Assembly: GCA_946631935.1 (NCBI GenBank)
Contig: CAMPAP010000077.1
Coordinates: 1-12,518, forward strand
Length of the DNA: 12,518 nt
From: an uncultured Lachnospiraceae bacterium
Lineage (GTDB): Bacteria; Bacillota; Clostridia; Lachnospirales; Lachnospiraceae
Direction of reading: 5' to 3'
Shown: in pieces, positions 6,602 through 12,518 of the stretch
Layout: each line of letters begins with the position of its first letter
Position numbering within the stretch: the first letter of the stretch is position 1
The notes under the pieces: generated by a model
Told to the model about the DNA's origin: nothing
The model's database searches: none
What the model saw: only the letters and a program-made list of their open reading frames with translations
Made by a program: the position numbers and the translations under genes

Positions 6602-8062
6602 ATGGAGATTCTAAACCGTGCGATGAGCGGAAAAAAAGACCGTCCCGTTAAGGTGGTACAGTTTGGTGAGGGGAACTTTCTCCGCGCATTTGTTGATTAT
6701 ATGATCGATATCGCCAACGAGAAGGGGACTTTTGACGGCGACATTGTTCTCATAAAACCCATTGCTTTCGGCAGTCTTGATAATTTTCACAGGCAGGACT
6801 GCCAGTATACCGTTTCATTAAGGGGAAATGTGGGCGGTAAAGCGGTAAAGGAAAACAGGATAGTAACCTCCGTATCCGATGCCGTTGATGCTGTTAATGA
6901 ATATGAAAAATACATGTCTCTTGCCACTATCCCGACTCTTCGCTATGTTGTGTCAAATACAACGGAAGCGGGGATCGTATATGTTCCGGAAGACAGATTT
7001 GAGATGGATCCTCCCCAGAGCTTTCCGGGAAAACTCACAAAATTCCTTTATCACAGATTCGAGACATTCGGCGGTGCAAAGGACAAGGGACTTGTGATGC
7101 TCCCTGTGGAACTCATCGATGACAACGGAATGCACCTTAAGGAGTGCGTATTTAAGCAGATCGAAAACTGGGGGCTTTCAGATGATTTCAAAAAGTGGGT
7201 CGAAGAAAGCTGCGTATTTACCCAGACTCTGGTGGACCGTATAGTCACAGGATATCCCAAGGCTACGGAAGAAAAAGAGTGGGAAGAGCTGGGATATGAG
7301 GACCGCATAATGGTAACGGGTGAGCCCTTTGCTCTCTGGGTCATAGAATCCGACAAGGACATCAGCAAAGAATTCGATCTTCCCGGTGCCGGACTTCCTG
7401 TAGTATTTACGGAGGATCATCACCCTTACAAACAGAGAAAAGTCAGGATATTAAACGGAGCACACACCTCTTTTGTACTTGCAGCATGGCTGTGCGGTAA
7501 GGACATTGTCCGTGATTCCATGAAGGATGATACCATCAGAAACTTCATGAACAGTACCATTTACGATGAAGTCATCCCCACACTTTCACTGCCCGAAGAC
7601 GATCTTAAATCGTTTGCATCGGAGGTTGAAAACCGTTTTGACAATCCCTTTGTGGATCATTCCCTCCTTGCCATATCCCTTAATTCCGTATCGAAATGGA
7701 GAGCGCGCTGCTTGCCTTCATTCCTGGGATATGTTGAAAAATTCGGGAAACTGCCTCCACATCTTACATTTTCCATAGCGGCTCTTATCGAGTTCTACAA
7801 GGGCAGCAGGATCGTGGACGGAGTGCTTAAAGGAAGCCGTAACGGAGAAGAATATGATATAAAAGACGATGCTGCGGTTCTGGAATTTTTTGCGAAAAAT
7901 TCCTCAAAGGAACCGGATGAACTTGCAAAAGCTTATCTCGGAAGAGAGGATTTCCATGGTCAGGATCTTAATAAAGTGGAAGGCCTCACTGATGCGGTTG
8001 CCGCATATATTGCCGATATTCGCAGTGAAGGCATGTATGAGGCAATGAAAAAGATAGGTTGA
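6602..8062 (+). CDS. uxaB: Tagaturonate reductase (altronate oxidoreductase)
   Basis: A 486-residue protein, close to Escherichia coli UxaB (about 483), in the mannitol-dehydrogenase family. It reduces D-tagaturonate to D-altronate with NADH, the second step of galacturonate breakdown. The NAD-binding loop is seen as FGEGNFLRAF (21-30). The catalytic set K280, N285 and H288 appears in KVRILNGAH with the K+5 and N+3 spacing known for mannitol 2-dehydrogenase. The sequence VVQFGEGNFLRAFVDYMID is the usual UxaB start block, and the tagaturonate rather than fructuronate call (UxuB) rests on overall pattern and on the partner uxaA next door. The frame opens at 6572, but 6602 has the strong ribosome site. 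Its stop is 17 bases before the uxaA start, so the two form an operon under promoter 6469-6497 and operators O1 and O2. Confidence 0.95.
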   Translation: MEILNRAMSGKKDRPVKVVQFGEGNFLRAFVDYMIDIANEKGTFDGDIVLIKPIAFGSLDNFHRQDCQYTVSLRGNVGGKAVKENRIVTSVSDAVDAVNEYEKYMSLATIPTLRYVVSNTTEAGIVYVPEDRFEMDPPQSFPGKLTKFLYHRFETFGGAKDKGLVMLPVELIDDNGMHLKECVFKQIENWGLSDDFKKWVEESCVFTQTLVDRIVTGYPKATEEKEWEELGYEDRIMVTGEPFALWVIESDKDISKEFDLPGAGLPVVFTEDHHPYKQRKVRILNGAHTSFVLAAWLCGKDIVRDSMKDDTIRNFMNSTIYDEVIPTLSLPEDDLKSFASEVENRFDNPFVDHSLLAISLNSVSKWRARCLPSFLGYVEKFGKLPPHLTFSIAALIEFYKGSRIVDGVLKGSRNGEEYDIKDDAAVLEFFAKNSSKEPDELAKAYLGREDFHGQDLNKVEGLTDAVAAYIADIRSEGMYEAMKKIG

Positions 8063-8079
8063 TAAAACAGGTTGGTGAC

Positions 8080-9570
8080 ATGAAGGATTATCTCAGAATA
8101 AATGAAAAAGACAATGTAGCCGTCGCAATAAACGAGCTTTCCGTTAATTCCTCCCTCAATCTTGAACCCGAAGGAACTGTGGTTCAGACTCTCGAGATGA
8201 TTCCCGCAGGCCATAAAGTGGCTTTGCGGGATATCAGCGAGGGTGAAAGCATTATAAAATACGGAAGCCCAATAGGTATCGCGACAGCGGATATTCCTGC
8301 GGGAAGTCACGTCCACACTCACAACATAAAGACTGCACTTACAGAAAGTGCGGAATATAAATATGAGCCGGTCAATTTCAAAACTCCAAAGGGCATTACC
8401 GGGACCTTCAAGGGTTTTCTCAGGGATGACGGAAGTGTCGGAGTAAGAAATGAGATATGGATCGTACCAACGGTAGGATGTGTGAATGATGTTGCAAAAG
8501 CCATCGCAAATGTATCGAAAAAACACATCAAAGGCTCCGTTTCGGATGTCATTGCATTCAGCCATCCTTACGGCTGTTCCCAGATGGGGGAAGATCAGGA
8601 AAATACCAGGAAGATCCTGTGTGACCTTATAAGCCACCCAAATGCGGGAGGAGTTCTTGTTCTGAGCCTCGGCTGTGAGAATTCCAATCTGGATGTACTC
8701 AGGCCCATGCTGAAAAATGCCGATCCCGAAAGAGTAAAATTCCTTGTCTGCCAGGAATCCGAAGATGAGATCGCAGACGGTGAAAAGCTTGTAAAGGAGC
8801 TGGTCACCTATGCGGGATCCTTCAGAAGAGAGGATGTTCCGGTTTCAAAGCTTATAATCGGATTAAAATGCGGAGGCTCTGACGGTCTTTCCGGCATAAC
8901 GGCCAATCCTCTTGTGGGACGCTTTTCCGACAGACTTGTGTCAAAGGGCGGGACCACCATCCTTACAGAGGTTCCCGAGATGTTCGGTGCGGAGACCATA
9001 CTGATGAACAGGTGCGAGAATCAGGAACTTTTTGATAAGACCGTGTGCCTTATCAATGATTTCAAAAATTATTTCACCAAAAACGGACAGACGGTTTATG
9101 AGAACCCTTCTCCCGGAAATAAAAAGGGCGGTATTTCCACTCTTGAAGACAAATCCCTGGGATGTACACAAAAATCCGGCTCATCCCCCGTCAAAGGCGT
9201 TCTTTCCTATGGAGAAAGAGTTTCCGTTCCGGGTCTCAATCTTTTGTCAGCGCCGGGAAATGACCTGGTTGCAGCCACGGCTCTTGCGGCATCAGGCGCC
9301 CAGATAGTTCTTTTTACCACAGGACGCGGAACTCCATTTGCATCACCTGTTCCCACTGTAAAGATCTCAACCAATACCCGCCTTGCTTCACATAAGAAGA
9401 CATGGATAGATTTCAATGCCGGAGTTTTGGTGGATGACGGATGCGACCCTGCAGAGGTCCTGGATGACCTTTATGATCTTGTGATAGAAGTGGCAGAAGG
9501 GAAAATGGTCAAGTCGGAAGAGGCCGGTTTCCACGATATGGCCATTTTTAAGACGGGAGTAACGCTTTAA
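8080..9570 (+). CDS. uxaA: Altronate dehydratase
   Basis: A 496-residue protein matching UxaA (about 495 in Escherichia coli), which dehydrates D-altronate to 2-keto-3-deoxygluconate using a divalent metal, classically Fe(II). Residues about 11-85 form the SAF domain, ending in HVHTHN (77-82), a likely metal-side His cluster. The large C-terminal part has RDDGSVGVRNEIWIVPTVGC (C134), HPYGCSQ (H162, C166), LGCEN (C199) and KCGGSDGLSG (C264), all conserved UxaA/GarD-type blocks. The open frame can be read from a TTG at 8059 overlapping the uxaB stop, but ATG 8080, with AGGTTGGTG just upstream, aligns with the family N-terminus (MKDYLRINEKDNVAVAI). Kinase and aldolase genes for the product (kdgK, kdgA) and a transporter are not in this window. 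Confidence 0.96.
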   Translation: MKDYLRINEKDNVAVAINELSVNSSLNLEPEGTVVQTLEMIPAGHKVALRDISEGESIIKYGSPIGIATADIPAGSHVHTHNIKTALTESAEYKYEPVNFKTPKGITGTFKGFLRDDGSVGVRNEIWIVPTVGCVNDVAKAIANVSKKHIKGSVSDVIAFSHPYGCSQMGEDQENTRKILCDLISHPNAGGVLVLSLGCENSNLDVLRPMLKNADPERVKFLVCQESEDEIADGEKLVKELVTYAGSFRREDVPVSKLIIGLKCGGSDGLSGITANPLVGRFSDRLVSKGGTTILTEVPEMFGAETILMNRCENQELFDKTVCLINDFKNYFTKNGQTVYENPSPGNKKGGISTLEDKSLGCTQKSGSSPVKGVLSYGERVSVPGLNLLSAPGNDLVAATALAASGAQIVLFTTGRGTPFASPVPTVKISTNTRLASHKKTWIDFNAGVLVDDGCDPAEVLDDLYDLVIEVAEGKMVKSEEAGFHDMAIFKTGVTL

Positions 9571-9601
9571 ACTTTAGGTCTTGCGCTGCTTTATATATTG
9601 T

Positions 9602-9631
9602 TTGTGTTAATGATCAGGCAAATAGTATATA
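9602..9631 (+). promoter_or_regulatory. Candidate promoter for the TIM-barrel isomerase gene
   Basis: TTGTGT (9602-9607) and TATATA (9626-9631) are spaced by 18 bases; the -10 lies within the 10-bp palindrome AGTATATACT (9624-9633). CAGGCAA occurs twice, at 9615-9621 and 9635-9641, one copy on each side. No uxa-type operator copy is seen here. Read-through from uxaA is also possible because no clear terminator lies in 9571-9670. Confidence 0.4.
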
Positions 9632-9670
9632 CTGCAGGCAAGGCCTTATTTTTTGTAAGAGGAAAAAAGA

Positions 9671-10504
9671 ATGCAGCTTGGAATAAGATTTCACGATACG
9701 GAGAAGATCCATTTTGAAGACAGAGTTAAAAAGGTTCATGATCTGGGCTTTAAATGCGCCCACATTGCTCTTTCCAAGATAGAGGATGTGCCCTCTGCTC
9801 CGGGCATGCTTACTCCCGGATACGGAAAATACATTAGGAAAGTATTTGAAAAAAACGATGTGGATATCGCGGTCCTTGGCTGCTATCTGAACCTTGCGGA
9901 TCCCGATGAAGAAAGGCTTAAGGCTGTCAAGGCAAAATATGAAGCAAGCATCCGTTTTGCTTCTTATATCGGTGCCGGAATGGTGGGAACGGAAACAGGT
10001 GCACCGAATCCGGAATATAAAAGCGTGCCGGAGTGCAGGTCCGAAGAGGCACTGGAGTCATTTGTGAGGGGGCTTAAGGATGTGGTCCTCTGTGCCGAAA
10101 AGTTCGGAGTTATCGTAGCCATTGAACCGGTTGCAAAACACATCGTCTGGAATGCTGACAGGGCAAGACAAGTCCTTGATACGATTGGCTCTCCCAATCT
10201 TAAGATAATATTTGATCCCGTTAATCTCCTTGATGAGACCAATTATGGGGAGCGTGAGGAGATCTTTGCCCACACCATGGAAATCCTCGGGCCTGATATA
10301 GTAATGCTCCATCTCAAGGACTTTGTGCTTGAGGACGGGAAGCTTAAGTCCGTGGGCTGCGGCCTCGGGGAGATGAATTATGAAAATATCCTGAGATATA
10401 TTAAGGAAAAAAAGCCCTATATCCATGCAACTCTTGAAAACACCGTTCCCGAAAACTGTGAAAGGTGCAGGGATACGATACTGGATATCTATAACAGGCT
10501 TTAA
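9671..10504 (+). CDS. Sugar phosphate isomerase/epimerase-like TIM-barrel protein
   Basis: A 277-residue protein of the xylose-isomerase-like TIM-barrel family (AP-endonuclease 2 fold). Four residues in the expected order for the metal site can be picked out: E152 in AIEPV, D182 in IFDPVN, H214 in MLHLKDF and E256 in ATLENT. Relatives include sugar and inosose isomerases, epimerases and dehydratases, acting in the cytosol; the actual substrate cannot be named. The ATG is preceded by AGAGG about 7 bases upstream. It follows uxaA by 100 bases on the same strand and ends at a strong terminator, so it may be the last gene of the hexuronate cluster, perhaps handling a related uronate, a C-epimer or a side product (inference). 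Confidence 0.85.
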   Translation: MQLGIRFHDTEKIHFEDRVKKVHDLGFKCAHIALSKIEDVPSAPGMLTPGYGKYIRKVFEKNDVDIAVLGCYLNLADPDEERLKAVKAKYEASIRFASYIGAGMVGTETGAPNPEYKSVPECRSEEALESFVRGLKDVVLCAEKFGVIVAIEPVAKHIVWNADRARQVLDTIGSPNLKIIFDPVNLLDETNYGEREEIFAHTMEILGPDIVMLHLKDFVLEDGKLKSVGCGLGEMNYENILRYIKEKKPYIHATLENTVPENCERCRDTILDIYNRL

Positions 10505-10512
10505 ATATAAAA

Positions 10513-10539
10513 GGAGATTAGCCTTACAGGCTAATCTCC
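10513..10539. terminator. Bidirectional terminator shared by the isomerase and Rpn genes
   Basis: GGAGATTAGCC (10513-10523) and GGCTAATCTCC (10529-10539) form a perfect 11-bp stem with the loop TTACA. On the minus strand the stem is followed directly by TTTTATATTT. On the plus strand a T-run (TTTGTTTTTT, about 10544-10553) starts 4 bases after it. The right arm lies inside the last codons and stop of the convergent Rpn-family gene. Confidence 0.85.
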
Positions 10540-11397
10540 GAGCTTTGTTTTTTCTACCAATGCGTTAAGTCTTTCTATCTCGGCTGCAAGCATCTCGTTT
10601 TTTGAAGTTAGATCATCTATAACCTTTTGGTCTTCCTCTTTTGCATCTGAATAGCCGGATGCATATAGGGCGTGTTGCATATCGAGAAATTTTTGATGCG
10701 CTTCAAAAAGAGTTTTTTCCTGATCTTGTATCACATTAGAATTATACATAGTCTTTGCAACCTCCTCCATTTCAGGTTTTATGGTTATGAGAGACCTTAG
10801 TTCTTCCCATGTAGATGCTTCAAACAATCTGGCCCAATACAGAAGACCGTTTTTTATATCTTCATCAGTGGCCAGTCCCTGTTCCTTTAAGTATAGCACA
10901 TCCAAATTAAGCAATGCAGAGTAAGGTAAAAAAGTTTTGGTATTTAAAAGCAGATGATGTGCGTAGAACTCTTTTGGAGTACCTTTTTTGGGATGGTCTG
11001 TAATGACTATTAATGTGGTTTTTTTCAAATCTTCATATTTATCGCTTATTCCAATGCTGTCAAAAGCCCTACATAGATATAACAAAGACCTTTTCTCCCA
11101 GTGCTTGTCGTAATAAAGCTGAAGCTCTATATCCAAGATTTCACTGTCATTCATCAGTACTTTTACATCGAGTACAACTTCCTTCTTTGCGTAGGCTGAA
11201 TAGTCTATCGGATTAGTGATGATTACTTCTTTTATATCCTTAGGGTCAAGTCCTTTAAGCGCACATATGAGTCCTTTTAAGGCAACATTCGATGACTGCA
11301 TTGCGCGATGAAACATCATATCATTTCGGAGAGTTACGGCAATGGGACCGGTAGCGTCAAGGTAGGATGAAGAAGCTGTATGTTTTTTTTCGTTCAT
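10531..11397 (-). CDS. Rpn-family recombination-promoting nuclease / PD-(D/E)XK 'transposase'-type protein
   Basis: A 288-residue protein of the PD-(D/E)XK nuclease family often annotated as transposase (Rpn/PDDEXK_2). The N-terminal block with LRNDMMFHRAMQS (23-35) is the typical entry motif. The probable catalytic core is LDVKV (D77) followed by DIELQ (E91, Q93). A C-terminal segment about 256-284 (DQKVIDDLTSKNEMLAAEIE onward) is a likely coiled coil for self-association. Family members are DNA endonucleases linked to RecA-independent recombination; a cellular role here is unknown. The frame opens at 11601, but ATG 11397 has AAAGGA 8 bases upstream and matches the family N-terminus. No terminal inverted repeats or target duplications are visible around it, so it is not a recognisable insertion sequence. 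It looks AT-richer in codon choice than the uxa genes, consistent with acquisition. Confidence 0.85.
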   Translation of the reverse strand: MNEKKHTASSSYLDATGPIAVTLRNDMMFHRAMQSSNVALKGLICALKGLDPKDIKEVIITNPIDYSAYAKKEVVLDVKVLMNDSEILDIELQLYYDKHWEKRSLLYLCRAFDSIGISDKYEDLKKTTLIVITDHPKKGTPKEFYAHHLLLNTKTFLPYSALLNLDVLYLKEQGLATDEDIKNGLLYWARLFEASTWEELRSLITIKPEMEEVAKTMYNSNVIQDQEKTLFEAHQKFLDMQHALYASGYSDAKEEDQKVIDDLTSKNEMLAAEIERLNALVEKTKLGD

Positions 11398-11416
11398 AAA
11401 GAAATCCTTTCTAAAA

Positions 11417-11445
11417 CACATAAAATAGAGTAAAAAGGGTGGCAA
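11417..11445 (-). promoter_or_regulatory. Weak candidate promoter for the Rpn-family gene
   Basis: On the minus strand TTGCCA (11445-11440) and TATGTG (11422-11417) are spaced by 17 bases. The -10 is poor, so this is only a suggestion; the start would lie close before the ribosome site. Confidence 0.25.
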
Positions 11446-11541
11446 AAATAACCCGAGAGGGCTAAGACGGAATTTTTTATTCCAATTTTGGTTTGATATT
11501 TTCTTCAGAAAAGAAGTTCCGGAGAATAAAGCAAGAAGCGA

Positions 11542-11597
11542 TCGCCAAATTGCAATATCATAAGAACCTAATAGTGTGTATGATAACAGATTGGCGA
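11542..11597. repeat. Imperfect inverted repeat (possible stem-loop)
   Basis: Outer arms TCGCCAAAT (11542-11550) and ATTGGCGA (11590-11597) pair with one bulged A. Inner arms TATCAT (11556-11561) and ATGATA (11580-11585) pair perfectly. Short internal mismatches separate the two, and an 18-base loop is left. It is not followed by a T-run, so a terminator is unlikely. It may be a regulatory site, an RNA structure or an old element end. Confidence 0.45.
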
Positions 11598-11691
11598 ACA
11601 AAAGGGAATGGCAAAAATCTATGGGTATTTTTGTTGAATAGTTTATCTCCTATGATTAAATTAGCACATCTCAAATGAGAAGTATTGTGTG

Positions 11692-11720
11692 TTGCAATAA
11701 TATTCAAAATGAATTATAAA
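11692..11720 (+). promoter_or_regulatory. Promoter for the TPR-DUF6273 gene
   Basis: TTGCAA (11692-11697) and TATAAA (11715-11720) are spaced by exactly 17 bases. The expected start is about 11727, giving a short leader of roughly 36 bases that contains the AAGGAGGAGA ribosome site before ATG 11763. Confidence 0.65.
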
Positions 11721-11762
11721 TGCAGAGTGATGCTAAAAGATAGTCTTTAAAAGGAGGAGAAT

Positions 11763-12518
11763 ATGGAAGATGGCAATATAAGCAGACGCAAGGGAGGCGT
11801 CAAGCCGGCGTATATCATTATAGCAGCAGTGGCAGCCATATTGATTCTTGCCGTTATGATTGTGGTAACCGGAAGAGGAAACACATCAAGGCAGACGGAA
11901 AAAAAGCTGGAGCTTGCAAGACATTATCTGGAGGAACTTGATTATGAGCAGGCGATAGCGACCTTTGAAGCAGTAATAGCGATAGATCCCAAGTGTGTTG
12001 ATGCATACCTTGGACTTGCCGATGCCTATGAGCAGACAGGAGATCTTGAAAAAGCAAAAGAGGCCCTGCAAAACGGTATTGATTCTACAGGAGACGCAAA
12101 ACTCGCAGAAAGACTTGAGGATATCGACAGAAAGATTTCAGAAGAGCAGACAAGGCTCGAAGCTGAGAGGCTTGCGGCAGAGGAAGCCGCAAGGATAGCG
12201 GAAGAGGAAAAGCTTGCAGAGGAGGCAAAAAGAGCCGACGGATTCATAAATGACGAAGGATACTTTGTTTTTGGCCTCTATGAGCAGGATGGGGATGAAT
12301 CAAACGGACCGGAGCCCATTGAGTGGCAGATACTTGATGAAAACAGAAACGGGACACTCCTTGTAAGCAGATATGTGCTTGACTGCCAGCCGTATAATAC
12401 CGTGGAACCGGATGTCACCTGGGAAACCTGCAGCCTCAGGAGCTGGATGAATAATGACTTCTATAATGCCGCTTTTGATGATGATATGAAAGCAAGGATA
12501 AATACTGTCACTGTGGTA
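11763..12518 (+). CDS. Membrane-anchored TPR / coiled-coil / DUF6273 protein (3' end outside window)
   Basis: The frame is open for 252 codons to the window edge. Order of parts: a basic N-terminus (1-15), one membrane segment (about 16-36, AYIIIAAVAAILILAVMIVV), two tetratricopeptide-like repeats (about 46-113, with DYEQAIATFEAVIAIDPKCV and AYLGLADAYEQTGDLEKAKE), and an Ala/Glu/Arg-rich coiled coil (about 118-158). A DUF6273-type domain starts near 165, seen as EWQILDENRNGTLLVSRYVL, DCQPYN, TWETCSLRSWMNNDFYNAAF. The short positive N-terminus and lack of a cleavage site suggest a signal anchor with the TPR and DUF6273 parts outside the cell (inference). DUF6273 is common in Lachnospiraceae proteins; its function is not known to me. 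A perfect AGGAGG-type ribosome site precedes the ATG. It diverges from the Rpn gene and shows no link to the uxa cluster. Confidence 0.87.
   Translation, partial: MEDGNISRRKGGVKPAYIIIAAVAAILILAVMIVVTGRGNTSRQTEKKLELARHYLEELDYEQAIATFEAVIAIDPKCVDAYLGLADAYEQTGDLEKAKEALQNGIDSTGDAKLAERLEDIDRKISEEQTRLEAERLAAEEAARIAEEEKLAEEAKRADGFINDEGYFVFGLYEQDGDESNGPEPIEWQILDENRNGTLLVSRYVLDCQPYNTVEPDVTWETCSLRSWMNNDFYNAAFDDDMKARINTVTVV

Larger units (their letters stand above)
11398..11762. other. AT-rich 365-base intergenic region
   Basis: This gap between two divergent genes holds the leader of the Rpn-family gene, an imperfect stem-loop repeat (11542-11597) and a promoter for the TPR gene (11692-11720). A short open frame at 11493-11678 has no ribosome site or recognisable product. 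No RNA gene or mobile-element ends are recognised. Confidence 0.6.

Noticed and set aside
8059..8079. TTG start for UxaA overlapping the uxaB stop
   Set aside because: The ATG at 8080 aligns with the usual UxaA N-terminus and has a purine-rich site upstream; the seven extra residues look unrelated to the family.
7960..8637. Minus-strand open frame of 225 codons across the uxaB-uxaA junction
   Set aside because: It is antisense to two well-identified enzymes and shows no family features.
9641..9656. AAGGCCTT followed by ATTTTTT as a uxaA terminator
   Set aside because: The palindrome has no loop and cannot form a usable hairpin; read-through to the next gene remains possible.
11493..11678. 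Small plus-strand open frame of 61 codons
   Set aside because: It has no ribosome site, ordinary AT-rich composition and no similarity I recognise; treated as chance.
10531..11762. Complete insertion sequence around the Rpn-family gene
   Set aside because: No terminal inverted repeats or target-site duplication could be found; the inverted repeat at 11542-11597 has no partner at the other end of the gene.

Overview
The window most likely comes from an anaerobic Firmicute of the Lachnospiraceae (Butyrivibrio-like) type. This is an inference from the gene families present: a DUF6273 protein, an Rpn/PD-(D/E)XK 'transposase', EpsG with a Wzz-type partner, and a LacI-controlled uxa set. It also fits the strong AGGAGG-type ribosome sites and TTGAC-N17-TATAAT promoters. 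There are eleven protein genes, two of them cut by the window edges. No tRNA, rRNA, CRISPR array or insertion sequence was seen.

Left part (1-3034, minus strand): a likely operon read right to left. It holds a HAD phosphatase/phosphomutase, a Wzz-type chain-length protein carrying what looks like a dead tyrosine-kinase domain, an EpsG-type polysaccharide polymerase whose start overlaps the preceding stop as ATGA, and the first 23 codons of a probable lipoprotein. A good sigma-A promoter lies at 3006-3034. This is the front end of an exopolysaccharide or capsule locus continuing beyond position 1. Diverging from it is a PlsC-like acyltransferase (3073-3822), which ends at a strong bidirectional terminator.

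Centre (3867-10504): a hexuronate (galacturonate) catabolic cluster. On the minus strand, a LacI-family repressor gene is followed by uxaC (uronate isomerase). On the plus strand, uxaB (tagaturonate reductase) and uxaA (altronate dehydratase) run away from it, then an unassigned TIM-barrel sugar isomerase/epimerase. Together UxaC, UxaB and UxaA convert D-galacturonate through tagaturonate and altronate to 2-keto-3-deoxygluconate. The 250-bp divergent control region contains two well-formed face-to-face promoters. Each has a copy of the same 16-bp operator (ATGTAAGTGCTTACAT or a near match) over its expected transcription start, and a third weaker copy lies downstream of the uxaB start point. 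This suggests one repressor controls both arms and itself.

Right part (10513-12518): an 11-bp perfect terminator hairpin serves both the isomerase gene and the convergent Rpn-family nuclease gene, and lies partly inside the latter's coding end. A 365-bp AT-rich gap follows, with a stem-loop-like inverted repeat and a promoter. It leads into a membrane-anchored TPR/coiled-coil/DUF6273 protein that runs off the right edge.

Four starts were moved inward from the longest open frame (uxaC 5285, lacI 6348, uxaB 6602, uxaA 8080), and the Rpn start was moved to 11397, because of Shine-Dalgarno position and family length. The metabolic core is well understood. The less ordinary points are the operator architecture, the pseudo-kinase Wzz protein, the orphan TIM-barrel enzyme and the membrane TPR-DUF6273 protein.
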